DNA of 64,000 nt from Pachysolen tannophilus NRRL Y-2460 (GCA_001661245.1 KV454014.1:1056804-1120803), one strand, 5' to 3'. Numbered from the stretch's first letter, positions 1 to 11,041 are shown. The notes: generated from the letters alone by a model not told the origin. A program made the numbers and translations.

Positions 1-1
1 A

Positions 2-640
2 ATCCACTTATTATCACAAAAACTTGAAAAGACATATCAAAACTATCCTTCAAACCATTTATTATGCAAGATAAGATTGGTTATTACTGTATTTAATCAA
101 ACATATACAACACAATTAAAGAATCTTTTGGAAGTTAAATCTAAAAAAAGAGATGAGTCTGATGAGAGAAACTATAGGTCCGAGAATCATCTGGAAAGTT
201 TGCTGCAAAAAGATCATAGATATTCATTAAAACCATTAGATATCTTATCTGATGCAGCTGCTAAAGCACATGCAGATTCTCAAAAAGAATTTAAAGAAAA
301 TATTCTTTTCAAGATAACACCAGAAGAACTAAGTAAGAAATCAAATGAAATTTCGGATGACACAAATAATGGAGAGAGTACTAGTAACTACGATAATCGT
401 ATCATAACAAATGTGAATTTAGACGCTGTGGAATTTTCTTACTACGCTTTAAATGACGAATTTTGGGGAGATTTACTAATGGGCGATAATAATGTTGCAA
501 ACTTATATGAAAACAACTTTGCTGATAACAGCAACAACAATAACAATAATAATGATTATGAAGAGAACACTGGCGAAAACCCCAATAATGGGTCGATCAG
601 GTCGAATGGCTTGAACGGTAATGATGATATGGCGTTTTGA
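2..640 (+). CDS. 3' end of an unrecognised protein, cut by the window edge
   Basis: The reading frame is open from base 2 to the stop at 638-640, so this is the C-terminal part (212 codons) of a gene starting outside the window; no ATG here need be the start. The first third is helical and mixed in charge. The end is acidic and Asn-rich, with an Asn run and a short aromatic/acidic stretch (DEFWGDLLMGDNN) that resembles an activation-type segment. The overall look is that of the tail of a fungal zinc-cluster transcription factor, but no zinc cluster or other diagnostic domain is visible in this part, so the family is a guess. The next gene starts 280 bases downstream on the same strand. Confidence 0.6.
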   Translation: MHLLSQKLEKTYQNYPSNHLLCKIRLVITVFNQTYTTQLKNLLEVKSKKRDESDERNYRSENHLESLLQKDHRYSLKPLDILSDAAAKAHADSQKEFKENILFKITPEELSKKSNEISDDTNNGESTSNYDNRIITNVNLDAVEFSYYALNDEFWGDLLMGDNNVANLYENNFADNSNNNNNNNDYEENTGENPNNGSIRSNGLNGNDDMAF

Positions 641-921
641 TATGAAATTGAATGCTTCTTTTCCACTTTTTTTTTTTTTGCTTTTTGCATTTTTTGCAAT
701 TCACTGCTTATATGTATAAATAGTTCTTTAGTTAGTTTGGTTAGCATTTTGTTTATAAATTGGATTGGTATTTATAATAATAATTCAAATTTGGTTTGTT
801 CTGTATTCAATTTTTATTACTATTATTGTATAAAATTGAAAAATTGGAATAAAATTTCTTGATCTTATATGATAGATCAACTAAAGGGGTATAAAAGAAC
901 AACAAATTCAAACAACAAGAC

Positions 922-1497
922 ATGTTAGAAGAGGGAAAGCACCGAAGAACTAGAAATGATCCAGTTTCTGTTTCTTTTACGTTACTAGACATTCTGCGAA
1001 TGGTTATGGGGATATTATTGCTTAATGCATTCCTTTCTTTTTGGTTCACGTCATCCACGGTTTGGGGTTATGATGGTAAACTTTTAAACCCTCAGTATTT
1101 GAAGTTTAAAACTTTTGGTTCATACTTGAACTTGAGTGTTGAAGAATTATCGCTATTCAATGGCTCTGATCCCAAATTGCCTATTTATATTGCAATTGGG
1201 GGTAGGATCTACGATGTTTCATCTTCATCTAAAATATATGGGGTTGGGAATAGTTACAATAAATTTAGTGGGAAAGATGCTTCGAGGGTATTCCATACAG
1301 GTTGCTTATATAAAGAAGATGAATACACTTATGATTTGAGAGGATTAGATGAAGAAAAAGCTTGGAAGGATATCCATCAATGGCAAAATTATTACGATAA
1401 TCATAAGAAATATTGGTATGTGGGTACTGTTCAACACAAGACTTTAAGAGGAGACCCACCTTCTCCTTGTATCAATACGATGAAGTATCACCAATAA
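922..1497 (+). CDS. membrane-anchored cytochrome b5-like (MAPR) heme/steroid-binding protein
   Basis: 191 residues from the ATG at 922. Residues ~15-45 include one hydrophobic span (LDILRMVMGILLLNAFLSFW), followed by a cytochrome-b5-like domain: LSLFNGSDPKLPIYIAIGGR, then YDVSSSSKIYGVGNSYNKF, SGKDASRVFHTGC and DLRGL. This is the layout of the membrane-associated progesterone receptor (MAPR) class, where tyrosines rather than the two histidines of true cytochrome b5 hold the heme. Likely an ER or mitochondrial membrane protein helping sterol/P450-type or other heme chemistry; that role is family knowledge, not seen here. It is convergent with the hydrolase/phosphatase gene, whose stop lies 187 bases away. 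Confidence 0.8.
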   Translation: MLEEGKHRRTRNDPVSVSFTLLDILRMVMGILLLNAFLSFWFTSSTVWGYDGKLLNPQYLKFKTFGSYLNLSVEELSLFNGSDPKLPIYIAIGGRIYDVSSSSKIYGVGNSYNKFSGKDASRVFHTGCLYKEDEYTYDLRGLDEEKAWKDIHQWQNYYDNHKKYWYVGTVQHKTLRGDPPSPCINTMKYHQ

Positions 1498-1683
1498 TAG
1501 AAAGCTTTAATTATTTGGGTTTGGAGTAAGTTTTTTCTTTTTTTTTTGGTCAAATTAAATAATATTTATATATATATATATATTTAAAAGAAAAGATTGA
1601 ATAAATAAATAAAAGGGGGTACATAATTGGAGTTCATTTCTTTCTCAATTCAATTTATTTTTCATAAAACAGCTCAGCTTGCT

Positions 1684-3522
1684 TCATAAATCATCACAGA
1701 TTAAATTATTTCTAATAATATTAAGATCTTCTTCTTTGAAGTCCATGTGCTTTAACATGTAATTTGTGATACCACCAAATTTTTTGTTAAACATTTCGAT
1801 TGTGTTTAACATTGCTTCACATCTCGAGGAAACAACATTTTGGAACCCTTCTTCTTCAATACTCCAATTTTTCCTACCTTTGACGATAGATTTTTCATAA
1901 GCTTGATAAAATTCTTTTTCTTTGTCAATATTCTTCAAAGTTTGTAAAAAATGTTTTCTCATATTTTCAATATTTGGTTTTAACCCTTCTGTAGTTAATT
2001 CGTACTCTTTAGAAATAGTAATCTTATCCAATCCACATAATAAATAAATTAACATTGTCATTATTCCTGTTCTATCTTTTCCTGCTGTACAATGATAAAG
2101 AAATGGTTCACCTGGGTGATCTCTAATAAATAAAAATATTTGTTTAAAAGCATTCAGACCTTGAGTTAATATATCTTGATAAATTTCTTCATAAGTTGCC
2201 CATGAAATTACTAAATTTTTATAAATCATCATTAAATCTTCAGGAGAAGCAAGTGAATTAACAACTGGTACAAAATATCTTTTAACACCTTCAATGTTTA
2301 AATAATCATCTTTTTCACATTCTTCTATTGATCTTAAATCAAATATTGTATTTATATTTAATTCTTTAAACAGATCTATACCTTTTGGAGTAATCTTACT
2401 AAGTAATGCACTTCTATAACCAATATGTGGTTTTATAAATTTATTTGTTTTAACTCTCCAACCTCCAATATCTCTAAAATTTGCAACTCCTTCAATTTTT
2501 TTCCATCTTGAAACAGAAGAAATATTAATTGTTCTATTATAAAATCTTGAAAGTTCAGATTCATGAGAAAAAAAATTAACTATAATTTCAGATACTTTAT
2601 AATTATAATTAACTTTCCCAATTGCATTTAATGGCATTGGATCTTCAAGATTATTTATATCACCAAAAAAATTATGATCAGCATTTGGAATAAATTCTAA
2701 TTGATGTTTATTACCTAATAAGTTTGCAAATTTAGTTGTATCTTCCAATGGAATAACATTTTCATTTAATCCATAAATACTTAAGACATCATTATGTAAA
2801 AATTTAATTTTATTTAAATCTTTATGTGAAGTTAAATGTAAAGTTTCATTTTTTGGAACTAAATATTCTTTATATTCACCATTTTTATAACCATAAATAT
2901 AATAACCTTTTTTATCTTCCCAATCTAAATGTTTTCTTTTAACACTTGGTAAATGTAAAGAATAATCAAATCTTCCAGAACAATTAATTAAATTTGGTAC
3001 AAAAATATAATTTTTTTCATTTTTTTCTAAAATTTCTTGTTGTTTTAAAGCCCATTTAAACATTGTTAAAGTACCTCTTGAATGAGCAACAATACCACTA
3101 ATACTAAAATACATATTATTAAAACCACCATTAATCAGTTTATCTATAATTAATTCTAAATCTTCAATATCTTGATCAATTGTTCTACCAATTTCTAAAT
3201 TTTTACAATCTTGAGAATCTCCACAACCTCTAAAATCAAATCGTATACTGAAAATACCTAATTTTGAAGCTAATTCTTGAGCTAATATTGAATTATAACA
3301 ATAATTTTTATGACCACCATTACCATGTAATAATATAACTAATTTATGAGTTGAAGGTGAATAACCTTTAGAATAAAAATCTTCATCAAATAAAGCATGT
3401 GGGGATGTAAATATTGCAGATAAACCTTTTTCATTTTCTTGATTAGAAGAATTTGGAAATTTAACAAAAATTTTTTGTTCATTAAAATTTAATGGTTTAA
3501 CACGAGGACCTTTTGAACTCAT
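1684..3522 (-). CDS. fusion of an alpha/beta hydrolase with a Y_phosphatase3-type tyrosine phosphatase
   Basis: 612 residues from the ATG at 3522; the frame stays open a little upstream (to 3543) but without another ATG. The N-terminal half is an alpha/beta hydrolase: oxyanion region LVILLHGNGGHKN, FDFRGCGDS, nucleophile elbow IVAHSRGT (Ser), and a C-terminal NADHNFF carrying the expected His. The C-terminal half (from about residue 340) is a cysteine phosphatase of the LipA/Y_phosphatase3 type: VANFRDIGGW near its start, GYRSALLSKI, then the P-loop HCTAGKDRTG with catalytic Cys and Arg. Both active sites look intact. Substrates are unknown; phosphoinositides or phosphoproteins would suit the phosphatase half, short esters or lipids the hydrolase half. 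Codon use is as AT-rich as the surroundings, so nothing suggests recent transfer. Confidence 0.8.
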   Translation of the reverse strand: MSSKGPRVKPLNFNEQKIFVKFPNSSNQENEKGLSAIFTSPHALFDEDFYSKGYSPSTHKLVILLHGNGGHKNYCYNSILAQELASKLGIFSIRFDFRGCGDSQDCKNLEIGRTIDQDIEDLELIIDKLINGGFNNMYFSISGIVAHSRGTLTMFKWALKQQEILEKNEKNYIFVPNLINCSGRFDYSLHLPSVKRKHLDWEDKKGYYIYGYKNGEYKEYLVPKNETLHLTSHKDLNKIKFLHNDVLSIYGLNENVIPLEDTTKFANLLGNKHQLEFIPNADHNFFGDINNLEDPMPLNAIGKVNYNYKVSEIIVNFFSHESELSRFYNRTINISSVSRWKKIEGVANFRDIGGWRVKTNKFIKPHIGYRSALLSKITPKGIDLFKELNINTIFDLRSIEECEKDDYLNIEGVKRYFVPVVNSLASPEDLMMIYKNLVISWATYEEIYQDILTQGLNAFKQIFLFIRDHPGEPFLYHCTAGKDRTGIMTMLIYLLCGLDKITISKEYELTTEGLKPNIENMRKHFLQTLKNIDKEKEFYQAYEKSIVKGRKNWSIEEEGFQNVVSSRCEAMLNTIEMFNKKFGGITNYMLKHMDFKEEDLNIIRNNLICDDL

Positions 3523-4019
3523 GATTTTGATTAATGGAAACAATTAATTTAACAAAAATAAAAGAAAAGAGAAAAAAAAAAAAAGTAATATCTTTAAGAC
3601 AAATACTTATATATTTATATTACAATTTAAAAAATTATGCAAGGTATAAAAATTTAAACGGCAAGAGAACGAAACGAAAACAGAATAAAAATTAAGAGAT
3701 ATTGATTAACAATTAACTCCGAATCAAAAATTTCAATGCCAAAAATTTCAATGCCAAATTCACAAGATTAATTATTTAATATATATACTAGACAACAAAA
3801 GAAACTTTTTTTTTTGCTTTTGGACTTCCTTATACATTGATTCTTTTATACTTGTCTTTAATAGTACCGTTTACTTATTGTATAAATTTATTCTTTAGTA
3901 CTCGCATATTAAAAAATTGCCCCTCTAGTTGACTAGTAAAATCTAATGAAAAAATTTATTTGAAATCTTTAAAAGTATTAAAGAATTGAATGAACAATTG
4001 TTTAAAAAAAAATAAAAGT

Positions 4020-4031
4020 GGGGGGGGGGGG
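4020..4031 (+). repeat. G12 homopolymer run
   Basis: Twelve consecutive G in a very AT-rich intergenic region, followed by GTCAAGGGGTCAAG. It is the only such run seen in the window. Confidence 0.9.
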
Positions 4032-4293
4032 TCAAGGGGTCAAGTATTTATATCAAGCAATAGTTATCTAATTATTATTGGTTAATAGGAAAAGTGGAGT
4101 CTTTCTTTTCTTTTCTTTTCTTTTCTTCTCTTCTAGAAGCAAAGGGGAAACGGCTGATGAAAAGTCCTTTGCTGCAGTTTGTAACTTCTAAAAAAACTTT
4201 AGTACTGATAAAAAAAGAAAAACAATATACGGTACATATTATATTACGTTCATGCATAACAATAACTTCTCCTAGTAGGAAGTAAAAAAATAA

Positions 4294-4362
4294 GATTTCC
4301 ATTTGGGTTTCCATTTGGTTTCCGTTTCCAGATTTGTTTCCGTTTTCATTTCCAGTTCCGCG
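4294..4362 (+). repeat. degenerate ~12-base tandem array with TTTCC cores
   Basis: Successive units such as GATTTCCATTTG, GGTTTCCATTTG and GTTTCCGTTTCC follow each other, each carrying TTTCC, and the array ends in TTCCGCGAAGG. It lies about 490-560 bases upstream of MBP1. CGCGAA resembles the cell-cycle-box core bound by Swi4/Mbp1-type factors, but a single match has little weight. Confidence 0.5.
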
Positions 4363-4849
4363 AAGGAGAAGTGAAGGAAACTTTTTTACGAAATTCGGAA
4401 ACTAAAAAACTTTTCCTAAAAAAAAAAACTGCTTCAATTAAGAGAAAAAGAAAACATTTATACCTAAAAGTAAACTAGTAAAAGAAAAATAACATTTTTT
4501 AATCAGTTTATATATATATTAATAATATAATTTTAATTTAATTTAATTTGAATTTTTTTTTTAATTTTGAAATTGGGGTTTTAAAGACTTTGAGGCCATT
4601 TGATTGGATTGGACTAGTTAATTTAAAAATTGTTAAATTGAAGTTGTTTTTTTTTTTTTTTTTGTTTTTTGGTTTTTTGGATTTGTTGTTTTTCAATCAT
4701 ACTCAAGTTTAATTTTTTTTTCTTTTTTAAAGAAATTGAATTGAATCAAGTTAAATCTTTGTTACTATAATATATATATATATATATATGTATGTGTTTG
4801 TGTATATCGAGAGATAGATGTATGCTTGATATACAATTAACTGTTTCAT

Positions 4850-7573
4850 ATGACTTCATTGCCAAATAAACCGTTGCCCTCGCAGCAGATATATTCTGCT
4901 ACATATTCTAATGTACCTGTTTATGAATATATTACACCAAATGGATCTATAATGAGAAGAAAAGCAGATGCATGGGTTAATGCTACTCATATCTTGAAAG
5001 TTGCTGGTTTCCCCAAGGCAAAGAGAACAAGAATCTTGGAAAGAGATGTTCAAAGTGGTGTACATGAAAAAGTTCAAGGTGGATATGGTAAATATCAAGG
5101 AACTTGGGTACCATTAGAAAGAGGGAAAGAGTTGGCTGAACTGTTTGAAGTTGATCTATTATTGGCTCCGATATTCGACGTGCTAGAAACAGAAGATGCA
5201 AATGCTCATCCTCCGGCCCCTAAACATCATCATATAAGTTCAAAAGCTTCAAAATTGGCTTTAGCTACAAGTAGAATTTCTACAAGAAATGCAACTCCAA
5301 CAACATCAGTAACAAATACTACAACAAATAATAATACAAAACCTTCTCTGGCAAAGAAAATGGCTAGTTTCCCATTGATGAAAAATACTTCAACTTCTTC
5401 TGCCACCACCACCAATCCTACTAATGCTACAAGATCATCCGGAGCAAGTGGTGCACTGATGACTACAATTTTGAAATCTGGAGCTAACAAGAAAAGAGGA
5501 AGACCTCCAAAGGCTACTGCAACTTCTGCTGCAATTAAGAAATCATTATCGTCAAATTCTATGGCTGCTACTGCAACAAAATCATCTAGCGGGAAATATT
5601 CACCTCCACCACAATTACCACCAATTGTAAATGCTTTACCTAAACCTGAAACTAGATCAATGGTGGATTATTCAACAAGATTACCCTCAATAACAAGTAT
5701 ACAGCCCAATCGTATGAAAAAGAAACTTCACATTGGTAACGGTGTAGATGATGATGAAGATGATGAAGGAATTGAACAAGAAGATGAATATGCCGATGAA
5801 AATGACGACGATGATATTGAAGATGACGACAATGAAGATAATTTCAATTCATCCCCAATTTCAAGTGATATAAACGATACTGCAACTACACATCACCATC
5901 ATCATTTACATCAACTGTCATCTTCACCAAGTGATTTTATGAGTGATACAGATTTAGCAGCTGTTTTAAGATCTCCAGAGAATCCATTGAACAATGCTAG
6001 AAATAACCTTGAACACGTTTTAACAAATAATCATAATAATAATAATAGTAATAATCATAATCATAATCATAATAATCATAATGGACGTCATTATTATCAA
6101 GAAAGTAACTTCAATGACAGTATTGGAAATAATTTGAGCACCAGTGATACACGAAGAGCTTCAAGACCAAAATGGTTTGATTCTTATAAGAAAAGTCTTT
6201 TAGAATATTTTCAAACACCAGATGATGGAATTAATGAAATAAAGTTACCAGATTTTTTGATATATCCTCCAACTGATTTCGATATAAATATATCGTTGGA
6301 TAAAGATGATAACACAACCTTACATTGGGCATGTTCAATAGGTGATTTGACAATCATTGAAGCATTATTGAAAAATGGTGCTAATTCTAGATTTCCTAAT
6401 AGAGAAGGTCAAGTACCTCTAATGCGTGCTGTAAGTTTTACAAATTCATATACAAAGAGATCATTCACGAGATTGTTATTTTTATTAAGAGATAGTCTCT
6501 TGGATAGTGATAATAATGGAAGAACATTGCTACACCTTATTGCAGCATCTACAAACTCCAGCTTAAGGTTAACAGCAGCGAAATATTATATGGAAATGTT
6601 ATTAAATAGAATTGTTGATTCTCAACCTGAAAAATTGAGTGGCTTTATAAATCATCAGGATAAAGATGGAGCTACAGCTCTACATATATTAGTTAGAAAT
6701 CGCGCTAAAAAATGTTATGATATGTTGATGGGATATGGTGCCAGAAATGACATTCCTGATAATCAAGGAATAACGCTGGATTATCTACTAGGTCACAATG
6801 ATTACATGCGCTCTTCAAATTCTGATTCACAATTTCTGCAATCACAACCACAGCCAATTAATCCATATTATCAACACTATAAATCTACAAATTCATTAAA
6901 TAGCTATTATCAACATGCGCAGCAATCTACAACTGCGGCACTTATGGCATCGAATATTGGTCCACATGTTATACCGACACCGCATTACTCAGAAGCAGCT
7001 ATCCAGGCTAATCAGACAGTAACTAGTGAATTAATCGATAAACTATCTGACTTGTCTAATGCATATGATAAGGAATCACAACAAAAAGAAGAAGAATTGA
7101 GCGAGTTGAAGAATATGATGAATAATATATCGGCTGAGATTCAAGATTTTGAAAATAAGAAGGCAACAAAGAATTTTCTGGATGACATTGATTTGAAGTT
7201 ATCTGAATCGCAAAATTTATTCAATTTGAAGCAATCAAAGTTGAAAAAAATCTTGGAAAGATCTCAGGCTAAAGATTTAGCCAGTTTGGTTCAGTTAAAG
7301 GAAACTGAAATGATCAAGGAAAAACAAGAAGAAGCAGAAGGAAACGATAATGATGATAATGACAAAAACAGTAAAGATTCCATCAACGAAGTAATCGGGT
7401 TAACTTTATTGCAATTGAAAAGAAAGATGATGGTTGAAAAATTATTGCTAGCGATTTCTAAAAATAGCGATACTAAAATAAACAAGTATAAGCATTTGAT
7501 AAGTTTATGTATCGACGAGAACGTCGATGATGACTTGTTAGATACTTTAATTCGTAATTTGGGAAGTGTATAA
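4850..7573 (+). CDS. MBP1: Mbp1-type APSES transcription factor (DNA-binding subunit of MBF)
   Basis: 907 residues. Residues ~15-110 form the KilA-N/APSES DNA-binding domain, with the signature stretches SIMRRKADAWVNATHILKVA, FPKAKRTRILERDV and VQGGYGKYQGTWVPLERGKE, very close to Saccharomyces Mbp1. An AT-hook-like KKRGRPPK lies near residue 215, an acidic tract near 300-330 and an Asn/His-rich linker near 390-415. Ankyrin repeats (TTLHWACSIGDLTIIEALL and others) run from about 489 to 650, and a coiled-coil C-terminus that would bind the Swi6 partner follows. The protein turns on G1/S genes such as those for DNA synthesis. The codon for residue 98 is CTG at a position that is polar in relatives, which bears on CUG decoding. 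Convergent with HSF1. Confidence 0.95.
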   Translation: MTSLPNKPLPSQQIYSATYSNVPVYEYITPNGSIMRRKADAWVNATHILKVAGFPKAKRTRILERDVQSGVHEKVQGGYGKYQGTWVPLERGKELAELFEVDLLLAPIFDVLETEDANAHPPAPKHHHISSKASKLALATSRISTRNATPTTSVTNTTTNNNTKPSLAKKMASFPLMKNTSTSSATTTNPTNATRSSGASGALMTTILKSGANKKRGRPPKATATSAAIKKSLSSNSMAATATKSSSGKYSPPPQLPPIVNALPKPETRSMVDYSTRLPSITSIQPNRMKKKLHIGNGVDDDEDDEGIEQEDEYADENDDDDIEDDDNEDNFNSSPISSDINDTATTHHHHHLHQLSSSPSDFMSDTDLAAVLRSPENPLNNARNNLEHVLTNNHNNNNSNNHNHNHNNHNGRHYYQESNFNDSIGNNLSTSDTRRASRPKWFDSYKKSLLEYFQTPDDGINEIKLPDFLIYPPTDFDINISLDKDDNTTLHWACSIGDLTIIEALLKNGANSRFPNREGQVPLMRAVSFTNSYTKRSFTRLLFLLRDSLLDSDNNGRTLLHLIAASTNSSLRLTAAKYYMEMLLNRIVDSQPEKLSGFINHQDKDGATALHILVRNRAKKCYDMLMGYGARNDIPDNQGITLDYLLGHNDYMRSSNSDSQFLQSQPQPINPYYQHYKSTNSLNSYYQHAQQSTTAALMASNIGPHVIPTPHYSEAAIQANQTVTSELIDKLSDLSNAYDKESQQKEEELSELKNMMNNISAEIQDFENKKATKNFLDDIDLKLSESQNLFNLKQSKLKKILERSQAKDLASLVQLKETEMIKEKQEEAEGNDNDDNDKNSKDSINEVIGLTLLQLKRKMMVEKLLLAISKNSDTKINKYKHLISLCIDENVDDDLLDTLIRNLGSV

Positions 7574-8016
7574 TAAGATAGAGGTGCTTTTTTTTTTTTT
7601 TTAATTTGTCATTTTAATTTCTGTCATATTTTTGTACTCTGAAGCTATTTTTGTTGTAATGGGCTCTAGTCAACGAAGGTATTTTGTAATTGGTAATTTA
7701 TTATTTAATAATATTAACTTTTTTTTGATATTAGTTTCAATTTTTTTTTGGCTATTTTACTTCTTTTTTTTTATGTAGAACAATTTCATTAGTGTTTTAG
7801 TATTTTTTTTTTATATAATATTCAATTGATAAAACTCGCCTTCAACGCCACTTTAGTGTCAAATTAATTTGACCAAATACTACAACATTTAAAAAGATAT
7901 GGAGCATCATGAACAAATATACATATATTTACAGCGGTATATCAAAATGATTTCAAAATGAACAAAAAAAGAATAATAATAAAACAAAAGCAAAAATTAA
8001 ATGTAAAATATATAAA
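7574..8016. other. convergent 3' region between MBP1 and HSF1
   Basis: Only T-rich and A-rich stretches fit for 3' ends of two converging transcripts (T15 at about 7588, T8-T9 runs near 7740-7810). No gene seen. Confidence 0.6.
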
Positions 8017-10142
8017 TTAAATTCCACTCTTCCTCTTTTTAGTAGAATGTGGAGAAATATCATCGATAATGCTAGTATCCAAACCATTGATATTATCAAC
8101 ATTATCATCGTAAGCCCTTTTCACAGCGCTATCGTTGCTATTATCATTTAAACCTGGTTGAAAACTTTCCAAATCATTCTTATAAGGTGTTCCACCTTCA
8201 TGTGGAGTTCCAGACACCAAGAAATCATCTACTGTAAAATTTTCATCTAACTGCGAATCAGCCAAATCTGTATTGCTAGTATCACTTCCATCACCACTAT
8301 TCTTGGAAGCTGCTAATTTATTAATCCATTCATGAATATTTTGAATTGATTCTCCTTGTTTATTAATGTTTGCTTCCAATGCTTCCATAAAAGATTTTTT
8401 CTCTTTAGTTAACTGTCTTGGTGTGTTTGGTGATAAGTTACTATTTGGATTTTCTGGTGAAATTCCAGAGTTATAGGTATTCAACGTGTTCAACCCTAAG
8501 TCATCAATATAACCAGGATGATTGATGTTATTAATGTTAAAATTTGACGAACCCAGTAAAGCATTTGAGTTCTGTGGTATCTCTAAATCAGGAAATAAAG
8601 ATCTTGGTGACGGAACGATACTATAGTTATTATTATTACCATTGGTATTGCCATTGGTATTACCATTGGTATTACCATTGGTATTGGTCCCAATATCAGA
8701 GTCGATTATTTCTTGAATAAAAGGGTGATTAGTCGAACCATTACTCCTATTATTATGATTGCCGTTACCCAACATGCTATTTTCCAAAGCTTGTTGATTC
8801 TCATAATAAATATTCCTATCTTTTGGAGACCTTGAAATTTCTTGAATAGGAGAATCATTTGAAGCAGTGTCAGTATTTTTGTTATTATAACGAGCTGGAA
8901 TATTTTGATTAATTTGATCATTTTTAATTCCTCCATTTGAAGTATTCGAAGACGTTCTTCTATGAGCATTTTCTGTAATCATTAATCTTGGTCTAGAATA
9001 AGGATTTTTATCTCCATTATTATCATTTGAATTATATGCCGTTGGATTCATATTATTATTAGTGTTATTCATGGTTGTTAAATCGGTACTATTCATACTA
9101 TCAACAACTTCTAAAATTTTATTATTATTTCCATAAACAGAGGCTAAAAATCTTAAAATTTTTTCCAATGTTTGACTTTGTTTAGTATGTCTTTCTCTGG
9201 TTAAATAATTTTCTTTCCATAATAATTCGTTATCTTTTCTTACTCTTCTCAAATCTTCTGCAATCAGAATTTGATTCATTTTTATATTTTCCAATTCATT
9301 CAACAAGATACCAAAATCAATTTCTGAATCTTCTTCATCTCCTTTATTAGATTTATTCCTAATAATGTTATCTAATAAATCTTCTCTATCTTTTATAAAA
9401 TCCGGATTTTCAAACTGCCAAAAATCTTCATTTTGAGTGATACCACTTTGAATTGAACCATGAGTAACATCTTGAACTTTATGCCAACCGTACATATTCA
9501 ATTGTCTTACAAAACTAGCAAAATTGTTATGTTTGAAATATTTTGGTAAAATATGTTTCATAAATTCTTCTCTATTGGAAACCATAAATGATTGTCCATC
9601 AGGCACCCATTTTATATATTTTTCATTTGCCTTATCGTTGACCATATTCCATAATTTAGTTACAAAAGCAGGACGAGATTTTGGTCCTGTTGTATTTTTT
9701 TTGGTTTTTGTTTTTTCAAATGCATTGGTTTAGGGTTATTAATCACAGAAGAAAAGGGAAATTGATTATTTGAGCTATTAATATCAGTATCACCATTTTT
9801 AATCAAAGCATTTGAAAAATTAATATTTTCTGGCAATACACTATTAGAAAGTTGGGTTAAAGAATTTGAATCTGTCTGCAGCGGCAGCGGCTGGAAATAA
9901 GCCAACTCGTTATTATTATTATTATTATTATTAGTAGTAGTAGTAGTAGTATTACTGTTGTTATTATTATGATTAACTTGTAGATTATCAACAGGACTTT
10001 CGTTATACAACGCAGGCGTTATAATATTATGGTCTTCATTCAATCCAATGTATGCATTATTACCATCATAATATAATTTATCGTCAACATTCAAATCATT
10101 ATTGTTGACAGAATTTCCGGTATTACTTGTATTGGTACTCAT
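8017..10142 (-). CDS. HSF1: heat-shock transcription factor HSF1, with an apparent one-base frameshift
   Basis: From the ATG at 10142 the frame gives an Asn/Thr-rich N-terminus and stops soon after LKKQKPKK. In the next frame the protein continues without loss as KNTTGPKSRPAFVTKLWN, then MVNDKANEKYIKWVPDGQSF, FKHNNFASFVRQLNMYGWHK and DFWQFENPDF: the complete HSF DNA-binding domain. The two frames meet in an A8 tract (T8 on the + strand, 9695-9702); one more A would give a single ~708-residue protein. After the DNA-binding domain come a heptad-type trimerisation segment (ELENIKMNQILIAEDLRRVR onward) and an Asn/Ser-rich C-terminus with short NGNT repeats. HSF1 is essential in the yeasts studied, so a sequencing or assembly error at the homopolymer is the likeliest cause. 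Confidence 0.88.
8626..8690 (-). repeat. 12-base coding minisatellite in HSF1 (Asn-Gly-Asn-Thr repeats)
   Basis: The + strand repeats a unit close to ATTACCATTGGT about four to five times, giving NGNT repeats in the HSF1 C-terminal linker. Length variation between strains is likely. Confidence 0.8.
9898..9960 (-). repeat. ATT/GTA triplet microsatellite in the HSF1 N-terminus
   Basis: A run of ATT units followed by AGT units on the + strand encodes poly-Asn next to poly-Thr in the N-terminal region of HSF1. Confidence 0.8.
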
Positions 10143-11041
10143 AAACAAGTTATTTCTAATTTAAATAATAATTATGATTTTCTTTTATCTTAATCAAGTC
10201 TAGATTTGGACTCAAAGTTTTTCTTTCCTTCTTTCAATTAATTTTTTTTTAAATAAATTAAATTAATTCAGTTGAGACCTAATAAATTACCAATTCTAAA
10301 ATTGTAAGTGTTAGTTTTTTGCATCTCATCTCATCATTAATAACATATGGATGTAAGATATTTCTTGTTTCAATATATAGTATTTTGCACATGCATGTAT
10401 CTAATTTCTCCCAAAATCAATATACTTAATTCAACTCAATAGTCAATCTTTCAATTATCTCGGATACCATCAAAACAAAAAAAGTTTCCCCACAATAGCA
10501 TCCATATTATTTTATTTGGAATTATGAAAAAAATGATTAGCACCCGAAACGTATTTAAACATACATGCAATAATTTATTACGATAAAACAAATTTATCGC
10601 AAAAAGCAAAAAAACTTTAAAATATCCACCTTCAATCCATTGTCATAAACTCAATTAAAGGAAAAAAGCAAAAAAAAAAAAGATATACTTACTTTTCTTC
10701 AAAAAAATTTTCTTTTCTTCCTTCTAGTTTTAAAAAAAAAAAAATTTTTTTTTTCTAGCTCAAACTGAGATTAATTGAATTCTGTATCTTTGAAAGTTAT
10801 TTAATAATTACTTAATACTTGTTTTAATTAGGGTTTATTATATATTATATTATATTGCCCATCATTTAGGCAAAAAAAAGAGAAAAAAAAAATTAAATAA
10901 TAAAAAAAATACAAGGTAGTGCAAATGGACACAAAACAATATTTGAGTTTAATTTGTATGGTGTTTTGAGATATGGCAAAAAAAAGGGAGATGAGATGAG
11001 ATGAAAGATGAGGGGAAATGTTACTTTCTTAGTGTGGTGGC

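Larger units (their letters stand above)
3523..4849. other. intergenic region upstream of MBP1 and of the hydrolase-phosphatase gene
   Basis: About 1.3 kb shared divergent promoter. It holds long A/T runs, a run of 12 G (4020-4031), a pyrimidine tract of TTTTC units (about 4098-4130), a degenerate array of TTTCC-containing ~12-base units (4294-4362) ending at CGCGAA, and a (TA)n tract near 4770-4789. No coding sequence or RNA gene could be supported. Confidence 0.6.

Noticed and set aside
10266-10343. Minus-strand ATGATGA and CTGA spaced like a short C/D snoRNA
   Set aside because: Flanking bases do not pair into a closing stem, and both boxes are common in this sequence.
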